64,000 nt of DNA from Mucilaginibacter gotjawali (GCF_002355435.1 NZ_AP017313.1:496001-560000), one strand, 5' to 3'. Shown: positions 15,854 to 25,268, counted from the stretch's first letter. Numbers and translations: made by a program. The notes: generated by a model not told the origin, from the letters alone.

Positions 15854-16384
15854 ATGGTAACAATCAGGAAATGTAATGCTGATGATATTCCCCTGGTGCT
15901 TGATCTCGCCATCAAATCATACCGCGAAACCTATGAATATTTATGGGATGACCGGGGCGATGCGTATGTAAGCAGGTTTTATTCGAAGGAAATACTGGAG
16001 CGTGAAATCGCGATGCAGGGTGTGAGCTATTTTTTAGTTTACACAGATGGCGGGGCGGCCGGTTATTTTAAAACTACAGAAAATACGCTGGCCCCGGGCG
16101 AAAATAAAGACAGCCTGGAAATTGACAAAATTTATTTTTTAAGCCAATTTAAACGAAAGGGAATTGGCAAACAGGTGATGCTGTTTATTGAGAATTTAGC
16201 CCGGGTACAACATAAAACCCAGCTATGGCTTAAGGTGATGGACAGTAGCACAGCCATACCATTTTACCGGGCCCATGGCTTTACACCAGTAAAAAGCACC
16301 CGGCTTGATTACCCCCACATGAAAGATGAGTTTAGGGTAATATTAACGTTTACCAGGCGTTTAAATGTGCTATCGTCGCCATAA
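15854..16384 (+). CDS. GNAT family N-acetyltransferase
   Basis: A 176-residue acetyl-CoA-dependent transferase. It shows the N-terminal VTIRKCNADDIPLVLDLA strand-helix, the beta4 acceptor region IDKIYFL and the acetyl-CoA loop QFKRKGIGKQVM (Q/RxxGxG/A). The C-terminal LWLKVMDSSTAIPFYRAHGF is typical of GNATs. The substrate is unknown. TTTG at 15803 and TATATTCG at 15829 (22-nt spacing) are a possible promoter. Its end overlaps the convergent membrane gene by 35 bp. Confidence 0.9.
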   Translation: MVTIRKCNADDIPLVLDLAIKSYRETYEYLWDDRGDAYVSRFYSKEILEREIAMQGVSYFLVYTDGGAAGYFKTTENTLAPGENKDSLEIDKIYFLSQFKRKGIGKQVMLFIENLARVQHKTQLWLKVMDSSTAIPFYRAHGFTPVKSTRLDYPHMKDEFRVILTFTRRLNVLSSP

Positions 16385-17375
16385 ACCCATCAGCGTCATC
16401 AATCCCCATTAATATTGAGTCAAACTCCTTACCTGAGCCGTACAGTTTTTCAACCATAACCGGTTGTTTAAAGGTGATGAGGAGGTTGCAATTGCTTTTG
16501 ATGGCGCCGCCTTTATAGCAGGTATCAGTTGCATGATTATCAAATGTGATTTTTTTTATGGTACTGATATTGCCTGTATTGGTGGTAGCCCGCCAGCGTA
16601 AACCGGTTCGCAATATCAATTTATCACCGTTTACCAATACCTTGCGTTTAAGGATGGCTGACAGATCGGCAATTAAAAATATGATGCTGTATAAGGTGAG
16701 CAGGGTAAGTATGTTAGCAGCGACGTGGCTCCATTTCTGCAGCGCAAGGTGTACTGCTATCATTTCAACCGTAACTGCTACCAATATAATGCACCAGATG
16801 GCTATGTAGCCGCTTTCTTTGTGCGTACTGAAAGTTATACTATTATTTATGCAAGATTTCTCTTTTTTCCAGCATAACAGCCCGTACCGTAACATGGCCA
16901 TTTCAGATGCCAGTACTTTAACCGGCACGGAATCGCCCAAAACAGCAGCCATTGCAGTGCGCAAGTTATAAATCGGGTCGGCAAATAATAATTCCTCGCT
17001 TTTATAGGCTGCCCTTATCTTATTAAACTTCGTAATACAATAAATAATAAAAAGCAGTTCAATTACCGAGGTAAGTTTGCGTACCTGCAAAATGTAATCG
17101 CGCTGGTGTTGCGGCAGCAATACATACCCGGCCAAACAACACAGGCTAATGACCAATACCATACTGCGCGGCCTTGTTTTTAGCCTGCGTACAATGATAA
17201 AATAATAGGCAGCCGGAAAGGTTACCAGGAAATCGGCCATCAGGCCGTCAGCTATTTTATCTTTTGCCTGTGCGGGTACAAAATGCAGCATAAATGCACC
17301 GCCTATAAAAATGGCAAAAGCAATGGCAGTTATCAGGGCAATGGATCGGGTTTTATCAATAGCTGTGGCAGTCAT
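16350..17375 (-). CDS. Hypothetical multi-pass membrane protein
   Basis: A 341-residue protein from the ATG at 17375 (MTATAIDKTRSIALI). An ATG at 17441 would add 22 residues coded by a repeat-rich spacer, so I prefer the inner start. There are about seven hydrophobic segments: four in the first 120 residues and three near 185-255. A soluble C-terminal domain with PH-like beta pattern (NGDKLILRTGLRWRATT, NLLITFKQP) may be cytoplasmic. I do not recognise a specific function. Confidence 0.65.
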   Translation of the reverse strand: MTATAIDKTRSIALITAIAFAIFIGGAFMLHFVPAQAKDKIADGLMADFLVTFPAAYYFIIVRRLKTRPRSMVLVISLCCLAGYVLLPQHQRDYILQVRKLTSVIELLFIIYCITKFNKIRAAYKSEELLFADPIYNLRTAMAAVLGDSVPVKVLASEMAMLRYGLLCWKKEKSCINNSITFSTHKESGYIAIWCIILVAVTVEMIAVHLALQKWSHVAANILTLLTLYSIIFLIADLSAILKRKVLVNGDKLILRTGLRWRATTNTGNISTIKKITFDNHATDTCYKGGAIKSNCNLLITFKQPVMVEKLYGSGKEFDSILMGIDDADGFMATIAHLNAW

Positions 17376-17421
17376 GTTGAGGTTTTTGTAAAGATAAGGA
17401 GTATTGGGCGAAGTCCACTTA

Positions 17422-17476
17422 TTAGAAACACATGGTAACACTTGTTTCTAATGTTTCCAAAATGTTTCTAAACATT
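17422..17476. promoter_or_regulatory. Cluster of TGTTTCTAA/TTAGAAACA motifs, possible operator
   Basis: TTAGAAACA (17422-17430) faces TGTTTCTAA (17443-17451); TGTTTCCAAAA follows, and then a near-palindrome AATGTTTCTAAACATT (17461-17476). Repeated, facing 9-mers upstream of the membrane gene look like a binding site, but a terminator or random repeat is possible. Confidence 0.35.
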
Positions 17477-18141
17477 TACTTATCAAGCGCCTTTATCGCC
17501 TCATCGTACTGGTACAGCAAACCCGCCGCACGGTCAACTGCCCAGCCTTTGTAATTATCGCGGATCAGGATAAGGGTTGTGCGAACATTTTCAGGCTTGC
17601 GCGATTCGGGACTGAAGATCACTTTGGCCACTTCATCTTCTATCTTCGCTACTTTTTCCTGGTCGGCATAAATATGGGTAAGCATATAAATGGTTTTGAT
17701 ATCCACTTTTGAGGCGATATTATGGCTTTTGGCAACTTCCCAGGCGGCATCATCAAAATAACGGTACAATATACCCTGTGGTGCAATATAGTTGAGGTGG
17801 AACTCGCCATTGGCCACGATCTTCTTTTGCATTTCGGGACTTGCCAGCGCCGAGTCGATCGACTTTAAAACTTTTAATTGATAAGCATATTGCTCTGCTT
17901 CATGTTTACGGTTAGTGATCATTTCGTTACGAATGTTGCTGATCAACTCGTTAGTGTCTTTTTGATCGTGCAGGTAATTGATATACTCGGTGAGGATCAG
18001 CGCAAGCAAAACACTAAAGATGATCAGTAATGATTCGCCCGCATATTCTTTCCATCCCCTTAATACATAAACTTCGGGAATAGGTTCAATAGCTGGCTTT
18101 GGTTCTCTGATACTATTTTCTGCAGGTAATTCTTCTTCCAT
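17476..18141 (-). CDS. Hypothetical single-pass membrane protein
   Basis: A 221-residue protein with a Pro/Glu-rich N-terminus of about 30 residues, WKEYAGESLLIIFSVLLALI as start of a single helix at about 32-52, then a long helical domain with charged heptads (NELISNIRNEMITNRKHEAE). This resembles DUF6090-type Bacteroidota proteins, which have the same GESLLI-helix start. Function unknown. It lies 100 bp upstream of the previous membrane gene on the same strand. Confidence 0.65.
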   Translation of the reverse strand: MEEELPAENSIREPKPAIEPIPEVYVLRGWKEYAGESLLIIFSVLLALILTEYINYLHDQKDTNELISNIRNEMITNRKHEAEQYAYQLKVLKSIDSALASPEMQKKIVANGEFHLNYIAPQGILYRYFDDAAWEVAKSHNIASKVDIKTIYMLTHIYADQEKVAKIEDEVAKVIFSPESRKPENVRTTLILIRDNYKGWAVDRAAGLLYQYDEAIKALDK

Positions 18142-18283
18142 TGAAATGCGTTTATGTTAAAGTAAAGATATAAAATACTGGAAATAAGCAAACATGCACA
18201 ACTATTTTAGGTTGTAACGTTAACATTTTCCATTAGCAAACGTCAAAGTATAGTTATATCTTTCGGTTGTTTTTATTGTCCTG

Positions 18284-18919
18284 ATGAACGAAGCATATTA
18301 TATTTTGGTTGACGGTGAGCAAACCGGGCCGTATACATTTAATGAGTTAATTGAAAAGGAACTGGAACTGCATACCCGTATCATGGCGCCATCGGCAGAT
18401 ACCTGGCAGGATGCCTGTGATGTGCCCGAGCTCTATGAGTATTTCAGGGAACAGGGGTACCATTTCCCTACGGAAGATAACCTGGCCTCGTACTGGTGGC
18501 GATTACTGGCTTTTTTGATTGACAGTTTTTTGTTATCCTTTGTGGTGAGTTTCAGCATTCCTATTCTTAACTCAAAGGGAGTTACCCACATTAACCTTAC
18601 CGACTTTGATCCTTCCAAAATATCTATACATGATGCCACCATTATTCAGGCGATCTTCTACATCCTTTTATTGTTTTATAACGCGATAGGCGAGGCCTCG
18701 GTTATAAAAGGCACCCTGGGTAAACGAATTTGCGGCCTTGCGGTGGTCGACCAGGATGGCGACGGCATTAGTTTGCCAGTGGCATTGTTCCGCAGCCTGG
18801 GTAAAATACTTTCTATCTATTTATGGGGCCTTGGTACGTTCAGTATTTTTTGGACAGAGGGTAAACAAGGGCTGCACGATTTCCTGGCAAAAACCTACGT
18901 GGTAAGGAAGAACGTTTGA
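18284..18919 (+). CDS. RDD family membrane protein with N-terminal GYF_2-like domain
   Basis: A 211-residue protein. Residues 1-60 form a GYF_2-type domain (YYILVDGEQTGPYTFNELIE, with the GP-Y/F pattern). From about 68, YWWRLLAFLIDSFLLSF opens an RDD domain with the Arg-Asp pair and helices near 75-95, 120-140 and 160-190, including GTLGKRICGLAVVDQDG. RDD proteins are poorly characterised membrane proteins, some linked to ion transport. A paralogue with the same layout is encoded at 27289-27936. The promoter region holds TATATCTTTC just upstream. Confidence 0.85.
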   Translation: MNEAYYILVDGEQTGPYTFNELIEKELELHTRIMAPSADTWQDACDVPELYEYFREQGYHFPTEDNLASYWWRLLAFLIDSFLLSFVVSFSIPILNSKGVTHINLTDFDPSKISIHDATIIQAIFYILLLFYNAIGEASVIKGTLGKRICGLAVVDQDGDGISLPVALFRSLGKILSIYLWGLGTFSIFWTEGKQGLHDFLAKTYVVRKNV

Positions 18920-18983
18920 TGAGTTGCCAGCCTGCCTGCCGAAGGTAGGTTTCCGCTTGGCAGGTTAGCTGAAACCAAGGTTA

Positions 18984-19430
18984 CTATTGCTTATTGAAAG
19001 CATGTATCGACATGCCGACAATTTTCCAATCGCCGTTTATTTTCTCCAGCATCTTAAATTCAATGCTATAGGTCTTTTTGCCCTCTTTGGAAACGGATTC
19101 TTCCTCATGGCTAAGCCACGCACTATTGCCCATAACGGATATTTTATAATTGGAGTTGGTAAAAGTACCGCCGCCGCCCATCATGCTTGCAGGCGGATTG
19201 ATCATGATGGCAGGTGGAACCTCGATTATTTTTCCGTCTGTCGTCGAAATCACTATCCGGCTGTAAGGTTGTATTTTCCAGCACTCGGCATGGCCCTTAA
19301 CATCGCCGTTGCGGAAGGTGGTTGATTCTTTTTCTAGTAACTGTTTTATCGCGGTTGTGTCCGGGATGGATTGGGAATAGCCGGTTAAGGCGATGAGAAG
19401 GCCAATGACGGTGAAGACTGTTAGTTTCAT
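18984..19430 (-). CDS. Secreted NTF2-like/DUF4440-type protein
   Basis: A 148-residue exported protein. The signal peptide runs to about residue 19 (LIALTGYSQS). The rest has the SnoaL/NTF2-like cone-fold pattern: IKQLLEKESTTFRNGDVKGH and AECW, a central AWLSHEE strand, and the final EFKMLEKINGDWKIVGMSIH. Such small proteins are often of unknown role. The call is by pattern, not by a specific active site. Confidence 0.75.
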   Translation of the reverse strand: MKLTVFTVIGLLIALTGYSQSIPDTTAIKQLLEKESTTFRNGDVKGHAECWKIQPYSRIVISTTDGKIIEVPPAIMINPPASMMGGGGTFTNSNYKISVMGNSAWLSHEEESVSKEGKKTYSIEFKMLEKINGDWKIVGMSIHAFNKQ

Positions 19431-19547
19431 TTGGTTGGTTTGATTGTTGGGTTAAGATTTGAGACTTCAGCGTAAATATAATGATATGTTTCACTTTATT
19501 GTCAAACCCGGCAGTCCAAGCAGTGAAATCGTTTTTAAAATAGGGGG

Positions 19548-19690
19548 GGCTCCGCTGGAGCCATTAAATCACAAGTGTATGTGCTATAAACAGGTAGTTC
19601 CGCTGGAACTATTGCAATGTTCTGCCTATGACTCCGTAGGAGTAGCCTGTTTATAGCTTAAATAGATCTGCTGATGGCTCCGTAGGTGCC
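19548..19690. repeat. Mini-hairpin cluster with a 75-bp long-arm palindromic element
   Basis: Hairpins GGCTCCGCTGGAGCC (19548-19562), AGTTCCGCTGGAACT (about 19595-19609), ACTCCGTAGGAGT (19631-19643) and GGCTCCGTAGGTGCC (19676-19690) share a TCCG..GGA core, and the outer bases change in matched pairs. The middle two lie inside a larger inverted repeat, GCTATAAACAGG (19583-19594) and CCTGTTTATAGC (19646-19657). This is in a 373-bp gene-free gap (19431-19803) and looks like a small non-autonomous or REP-like element. Confidence 0.7.
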
Positions 19691-19803
19691 TACTGTTAGC
19701 TATTAGTTTTTAAAAGCGATTTTCCTGGTAGTCCAAGCGGGATACAGGTTTTCTTATTTCGCCAAATTATTCTAATATTAGCGTTGCGTTCAAATCAGTC
19801 GCC

Positions 19804-20448
19804 ATGAACAAAGAAACAGCCAGATATATCATTATTCGTTTCCCGAATCTGCTTACCGCTGACGAAAGAATGGCCATAAGAAACTCAATGTCGTTGCAGA
19901 AATTAGGCGACAAAGACAGAAGAAGCAGCCCTCATGCGGAATTTATGTGGAAAAGAGGCTTGCTGACAGATAATCCGGTAGTTCTTGATTTACTTAAGTA
20001 CGGCTATGATGCGTTTGAACTGCGCGCTTGCGAACGAATTATGGCGGAATGCCCGGAAAAAGTATTTTTTAATTATTGCCCACAATGTAAACGGCTTGCG
20101 CGTACACCTTATGCCCGCCAATGCCGGTATTGTGGTCACGATTGGCACGAAATAATCGCTGGAAAGTTTATGTTATACTCGTCTGTTTCAATAACAAGGA
20201 GGGGATTTTTTATATTGGGGGAGATTACCGAAGGAGACGCGAGAACAGGCCAGTTTTTAGATTTGACTATGCTAGGCCTGGTCAGGAAACCTAAAATCAA
20301 TTCCATTGAATACGCAATAAAAGATGCCGCGGGTCAGCCAACGTCATATATCGGATTCGGGACCGATGAACTGGACGAGGAAGAAATGAATTATATTAGG
20401 GAACAAGGCTCTTTTGGAACCCCCCTTGACATTTTGAAAGAACGTTAA
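19804..20448 (+). CDS. Hypothetical protein with central zinc ribbon
   Basis: A 214-residue soluble protein. The N-terminal ~95 residues are helical. A treble-clef or ribbon with CPQC (residues about 97-100) and CRYCGHDWH (about 111-119) binds metal by appearance. The C-terminal part (FFILGEITEGDARTGQFLDL) looks like a small beta-barrel similar to the translation-factor domain II fold. I know no function for this combination. It is monocistronic. The preceding 355 bp hold only the mini-hairpin repeats. Confidence 0.65.
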   Translation: MNKETARYIIIRFPNLLTADERMAIRNSMSLQKLGDKDRRSSPHAEFMWKRGLLTDNPVVLDLLKYGYDAFELRACERIMAECPEKVFFNYCPQCKRLARTPYARQCRYCGHDWHEIIAGKFMLYSSVSITRRGFFILGEITEGDARTGQFLDLTMLGLVRKPKINSIEYAIKDAAGQPTSYIGFGTDELDEEEMNYIREQGSFGTPLDILKER

Positions 20449-20502
20449 TAGGTAATATCCAGAATGTTTAGGACTTTGAAACTCATATCCCTGCAACATA
20501 AA

Positions 20503-23196
20503 TCAAAGATTAAACATCACCTTCAGCAAAATAATCCTACCCGGCAATGTATACGAGCTGGCGGTAAAGGTATTTGCCGATAAATTGAGATACCTGTAAT
20601 TTTTAACATTCAAAAAGTTTACCGCGCTCAACTCCACATCGGTTTTAAGTTTTTTGAGCCTGAATTTCATCGAGGCATCTGCAAAAAAATACTTCAGGTC
20701 GGGGTTACCCTGCTGGCGGGTAAAGTAATGCTCGCCGGATAGCTTGAACTGCATATCGTCCGAAGGGATATAATTAACCTCGGCCTGCTGCAGCAACTGG
20801 TTGATGTGAAAGGCCGATGCTTCCACGGCCGAATGACTGTCGGTTTGTGTAAGGGTGGCCTTATAGCTAAAATTTACCTGGTCGTTCACTTTGGTATTGG
20901 CACTTAAATTGGCAGCCTCGGTAGTGGTGTTGAACGGCAGCAGCACATTGTTTTGCAGCTGCACCGAGCTGTTGTTTTGCCATTGCAGCCCGCCGCTAAA
21001 AGTGGTTTTTAGCGCAAAGGAATACTTGCTCAGGTTGCCGCTCACCGTCCACGAATTGGTGCTGTTAGGGTAGGGCAGTACCACGCGCTGCTGTAGTGTA
21101 TTGGTGATCACTTCTGAAGCGATATTATTGGAAGCCGTGTGGTTATAAAGCACATTAATGCCGGCAAAAAACAGGGTAAGCGCCTTACGGTAGTTAAAGC
21201 CGGCTGCGGCCGTCTGGTTGCCGCTTTCGGTCAGGCCGGCGTTGTTGGCCAAAAGCGTACGATAATCCGTGAGGATATAGCCGCGGTACAGATCTTCTAT
21301 GGTACCCGTTTGGTTGCGGTAATTGTAGCCGAATGTGAGGTAATTCTCCAGGCTGGTTTGGTATTTTATCCTTAACTGCGGATTAAAATACAAACGGCTT
21401 AAATGCTTATTCAACGCATACAGGTTGTCGGAATAATCGATCTGCTGCAGGCTTACCGGCAAGGTCAGGTTGGCTTTAAGGATAGTGCCCGGCAGGTCGT
21501 ATGCCGCTTCGGCATACAGCTTTTTCCGGGTCCAGTTCAAATGGTTTAGGGCACTGTCTGACGCAGGGCTGATACTGTTATTATTTTGCAGAACACCAAG
21601 ATTGGAGGTTAAGGTTTGCGATTGTATGCTAACCCCCGTTCGGTAACTTTGGGTAATAACGCTTGCCGGGATCTTAAACGAGAGGTAATTATTGGTATAC
21701 CAGGCGGGCACATTCACATTTTGCAGCAATTGGTTATAGGGTATGCTTTTATTAAATACGGTGTCGTTATAGTTTGGCCCTATAGTCCTTTTTTCAGGCT
21801 CGGCCGAATGACTGATATACGAATAGACCTGGATGATGTTATTCGATCTCAGCGATTTAATGAGGTTAAATTCGTTCGAAAAATTCAATGCATTATCCGT
21901 AAAAACCTGGTTCACCACAGTGCCGTTGGCCTGCCTGCCGGACAGGCCGGTATTCAGCGTTGAATAACTGACCGACCGGTTATTATCCATCAGCAGCGCA
22001 TCATTCAGGTAATATTTATCCCGGTTAACATTCAGCGTAAATTGGGTATGCAGGATATTGGGGCCGAAACGGTTGTGTTGCGTTTCGTTATAGCGAACCG
22101 TGTCGCCCGGCAAAAAAATGGTGTTCAGCTGGCTGTAATCCTGCTTTTGGGTATCATGCAAATACCATGCATTGATCTTTAGCTGGACATTATTTTTTAG
22201 GTTGATCAAATTATTAAGGTTGATAAGTCCTGATTGATCAAATAAATACCTGTCGCGTGACAAAGCGGGCGCATGCACCGCGCCAAGGGAAAGCACCGTT
22301 GCCGGTACGTCGTTATCGATGCGTTGGGAATTATCGGAAAAGTTATGCGCCAACAGCTCCTGCTGCAGGTCATCCCCGGTATTGTTGCCTTTAATGTAAT
22401 TAATGGCTTTGTATTTATCCTTAAACATCATAGCATTCAAATTCACATCGTAATTACCGGGCAAGCCTGCGCCTATGCTTTCCTGGCCTACCAATTGCAG
22501 TTTGGCCCCTTTCTTTATGGTCAGGTTTAGCGCCACATCATCACTCATCACTTTATTTTGCAGCACTTTAACCGGCTGGTCATTTTGAATTACCTGCACC
22601 TTTTCAACCACGCCCTGCGGGATAGTATTGGTAGCAATATTGTATTTATCATCCAGCAGGTTGTCGCCGCCGATATACAGGTTGGTGATGGGCTTGTTAT
22701 TATAGAGGATGGTGCCGTCCGTTGCTACCGTTATGCCCGGCAGTTTTTTGATCACATCACCTATCGTCCTGTCCTGCGCGGAGGCAAAATCCGACACTTT
22801 ATAGTTGATGGTATCCCCGTTTATTTTCAGTACCGGCCTGCTGCTTTTCACCACAACCGACTGTAACTGGTTAACCGAGGCCTGCAGCACGAAGTCGACG
22901 GGAGCTGTGCCGTTAACAGCCTGCGCCACGCGCCTATAACCTATACAGCGTACTTCTACCAGCAGGCTATCCGGTTTTTCGGCGGAGGGCAACATCAAAT
23001 TGTACAAGCCTTTGCCATCTGTTATAGTGTAAGCAACAATGGTATTGCTTGTCTTTTTTTTCAGGCTGACGGTGGCAAACGGCACGGCTTTTCCGGCACT
23101 GTCTTTAACCGTCCCGTGGATCTTGTCCTGGGCAAAACAAAAGGCAGCACACAGCATGCTGCATAGCAGCAATATAAAAGTTCGCATAATACACAT
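20503..23196 (-). CDS. Outer-membrane beta-barrel protein with carboxypeptidase-regulatory-like domain (TonB-receptor type)
   Basis: An 897-residue protein with signal peptide (to FCFAQ, about residue 22), a CarboxypepD_reg-like domain at 25-105 (GTVKDSAGKAVPFATVSLK), a plug-like region at 110-225 and a long beta-barrel to the C-terminus. It resembles TonB-dependent receptor-like proteins of Bacteroidota. No SusD partner is nearby; instead two GLPGLI genes precede it, with 2-bp gaps, and are surely cotranscribed. Start: ATG 23196, or 23187 (MRTFILLLC). Substrate unknown. A CCTGCCTGCCGGACAGG palindrome lies inside the gene (about 21932-21948). Confidence 0.85.
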   Translation of the reverse strand: MCIMRTFILLLCSMLCAAFCFAQDKIHGTVKDSAGKAVPFATVSLKKKTSNTIVAYTITDGKGLYNLMLPSAEKPDSLLVEVRCIGYRRVAQAVNGTAPVDFVLQASVNQLQSVVVKSSRPVLKINGDTINYKVSDFASAQDRTIGDVIKKLPGITVATDGTILYNNKPITNLYIGGDNLLDDKYNIATNTIPQGVVEKVQVIQNDQPVKVLQNKVMSDDVALNLTIKKGAKLQLVGQESIGAGLPGNYDVNLNAMMFKDKYKAINYIKGNNTGDDLQQELLAHNFSDNSQRIDNDVPATVLSLGAVHAPALSRDRYLFDQSGLINLNNLINLKNNVQLKINAWYLHDTQKQDYSQLNTIFLPGDTVRYNETQHNRFGPNILHTQFTLNVNRDKYYLNDALLMDNNRSVSYSTLNTGLSGRQANGTVVNQVFTDNALNFSNEFNLIKSLRSNNIIQVYSYISHSAEPEKRTIGPNYNDTVFNKSIPYNQLLQNVNVPAWYTNNYLSFKIPASVITQSYRTGVSIQSQTLTSNLGVLQNNNSISPASDSALNHLNWTRKKLYAEAAYDLPGTILKANLTLPVSLQQIDYSDNLYALNKHLSRLYFNPQLRIKYQTSLENYLTFGYNYRNQTGTIEDLYRGYILTDYRTLLANNAGLTESGNQTAAAGFNYRKALTLFFAGINVLYNHTASNNIASEVITNTLQQRVVLPYPNSTNSWTVSGNLSKYSFALKTTFSGGLQWQNNSSVQLQNNVLLPFNTTTEAANLSANTKVNDQVNFSYKATLTQTDSHSAVEASAFHINQLLQQAEVNYIPSDDMQFKLSGEHYFTRQQGNPDLKYFFADASMKFRLKKLKTDVELSAVNFLNVKNYRYLNLSANTFTASSYTLPGRIILLKVMFNL

Positions 23197-23198
23197 CG

Positions 23199-24122
23199 TT
23201 ACTTTTCGCTCAGTTCAACCGGGTTATTGATCACCGGCTGCGGCCCTATCTTGATCTTGATTTGCGGCCTGGGCCCGTTTCCCGGCCCATTCATACCAGA
23301 GGATGCCATCATTGCCTGTACAAAAGCATCCGGATCCTTGCGCATGGCATCCTGCAATTTGGTAAATTCTTTATCCGTGGTATTGATAGAACGCGTAGGA
23401 AGTTGGATAATAGCCGGATCAGTGTCAGCATCATCTCCTCCTATCATGATCATTCTATGCCCATCGCCGGGCTGCGCATCACTGGCAACTACAAAAGGTT
23501 GGGGCGGAGCTACTTTCTCGATGCCGCCAAACTTAAAAACCACTTCTTTTTTGGCGTCGTATGCCTCCAGGATCACGCCGGGCAGGCCATTCAACTTCCA
23601 TGGCCCGGCATGAAAAGGCATCTCCGCGCAAAACCATGCGGTGTAATCCCTGCCCTTAAAATGCGCAGTCGCTTTCTGGCAATGCATGCCGCCAAAGCTG
23701 GCGGTATCGCTGCTTATTTTCCAGTCGATAACAGGTAAGGCGTCTTCAATCAGGTAACTGTTGATGACGAGCGACTCCTTTCTATACAATTTTTGCTGCG
23801 CCGGGAATTGAAAATATTGAAGAGGCGAACCTGTGTTTTGCCTGTTTATTTTAATGTTGCCATCGGGCGAGTTAGCCATTGCTTCTTTCACCTGTTTTTT
23901 GAACAGGGCATCCTGCAGCTGTTTATCATAACTTTTGTACACACTGGAACTTTTGCCCAGGAACAGCGCCATGTTTTCGGTATACGGATTTGCCCGGTTA
24001 GTGGTATCCCTTAAATGCGAAAACTTGTAGTGGACCATGTACGCGGCGGTGTCGGGCTTTTGCGCCCTGGCAACCTGTAATGTTGCTGCCAATAACGCGC
24101 ATATTGTAAGATATCTTTTCAT
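23199..24122 (-). CDS. GLPGLI family protein (copy 2)
   Basis: A 307-residue exported protein with an N-terminal signal (ending VARAQ) and the family hallmark KLNGLPGVILEAYD at about 177-190. Preceding it are YTAWFCAEMPFHAGPW and KATAHFKGRDYTAW, both typical of GLPGLI. The C-terminal part ends with a Pro/Gly-rich stretch and IKIGPQPVINNPVELSEK. The upstream gene is a clear paralogue with the same ending (PVINNPIELPEK). Function is unknown; the family is usually exported and linked to outer-membrane barrel proteins, as here. Confidence 0.88.
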   Translation of the reverse strand: MKRYLTICALLAATLQVARAQKPDTAAYMVHYKFSHLRDTTNRANPYTENMALFLGKSSSVYKSYDKQLQDALFKKQVKEAMANSPDGNIKINRQNTGSPLQYFQFPAQQKLYRKESLVINSYLIEDALPVIDWKISSDTASFGGMHCQKATAHFKGRDYTAWFCAEMPFHAGPWKLNGLPGVILEAYDAKKEVVFKFGGIEKVAPPQPFVVASDAQPGDGHRMIMIGGDDADTDPAIIQLPTRSINTTDKEFTKLQDAMRKDPDAFVQAMMASSGMNGPGNGPRPQIKIKIGPQPVINNPVELSEK

Positions 24123-24124
24123 AA

Positions 24125-25039
24125 TTATTTCTTTTCAGGTAATTCTATCGGGTTGTTAATTACGGGGCCACGGGGGCCAGGGCCTTTCATTACCCTGATA
24201 TTATCCATTTTTTCCCCGCCACCCCGGGCACTCGCGTTATTGCCGGCATTAACGGCTTGTGCAAATGCTTCGGGGTCTTTCTCCATAGTCGCCTTCAATT
24301 TATCAAATTCTTTTTGTGTGGTTTTTATGGTACGGGGCGGCATCCCTATCAAATTCATGTCATCATCCAAATCACGCAATATCGGGGGCTGATCAGCAGG
24401 GGCAGGCTCGGTTTTTGCTGGCGCAGGGACTGCTTTTTCTACCCCGTCGAATTTAAATACCACTTCGTTTTTTGCATCATGGGCATCTACGATCACACCG
24501 GGTAGCCCGTTTAATTTCCAGGGGCCAATATGCACCGGCAGGTCGGGGCAAAACCATGCGGTATAATCCCGGCCTTTAAAATGGCAGCTGGCTTTCTGGC
24601 AATGCAAGCCGCCGAATGTTGCCGTGTCACTACTGATTTTCCAATCGATAGCCGGCATCGGGCCGTCGATCAGGTAGCTGTTGAACAGCTGATCTTTCGT
24701 GTATAATTTTTGTTCGTTCGGGTACTGGTAATATTCTACCGGTGTACCTACGCCCCTTCTGTTTATCCTCACATTTCCATCCGGGCTTGCTGCTGCTGCT
24801 TCGGCAAACGCTTTCTTAAATTGCGCTTTGTATACTATCCCGTCGTAACTCCTGTACGCACCAGCAATTTTGCCTGCATACAACACCATGTTTTCCGTGT
24901 ACGGATGCGCCCTGTCCGTGGTGTCTCTCACATGGGTAAACTTGTAATGTACCAGCACACGCGCCGTGTCTGCTTTTTGGGCGCAAGCGGTAAAAAATGT
25001 GCCCGGTAAGATGACTGCCATCAATAATTGCTTCTTCAT
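24125..25039 (-). CDS. GLPGLI family protein (copy 1)
   Basis: First gene of a three-gene operon. It encodes 304 residues with an N-terminal signal (MKKQLLMAVILPGTFFTACA) that may carry a lipobox-like FTAC. The hallmark KLNGLPGVIVDAHDAKNEVV lies near the middle and is preceded by FKGRDYTAWFCPDLPVHIGP. It is about half identical by eye to the next gene, so the pair arose by tandem duplication. The 2-bp spacing to copy 2 shows cotranscription. The divergent LytS/LytTR pair across the 240-bp gap is a candidate regulator (inference). Confidence 0.88.
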   Translation of the reverse strand: MKKQLLMAVILPGTFFTACAQKADTARVLVHYKFTHVRDTTDRAHPYTENMVLYAGKIAGAYRSYDGIVYKAQFKKAFAEAAAASPDGNVRINRRGVGTPVEYYQYPNEQKLYTKDQLFNSYLIDGPMPAIDWKISSDTATFGGLHCQKASCHFKGRDYTAWFCPDLPVHIGPWKLNGLPGVIVDAHDAKNEVVFKFDGVEKAVPAPAKTEPAPADQPPILRDLDDDMNLIGMPPRTIKTTQKEFDKLKATMEKDPEAFAQAVNAGNNASARGGGEKMDNIRVMKGPGPRGPVINNPIELPEKK

Positions 25040-25268
25040 AAAGTGATAATTTTAAGCAATACTATATTTTCGAAATGGCGCCCTAAAAACTTTGTTACCA
25101 ACAGCGGGTGGAGGCAGGTAAAGCATCGATATTTGTTATTTGCGGATGATACGGATGTCCGGAAAGGAATTTAGGGCAGGCATAATGGCGCGGATTTCAA
25201 AATTTGCCCGTTCGCCTGCTAATCCCTCCGGTTAATCACATAAATTAATGAATATGCCCAAAGGTTTC

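Noticed and set aside
18929..18968. CCTGCCGAAGG...GGCAGG inverted repeat after the RDD gene
   Set aside because: It resembles a common GCCTGCCTGCCG palindrome also seen within the beta-barrel gene, but with only two or three copies here I cannot define it as an element.
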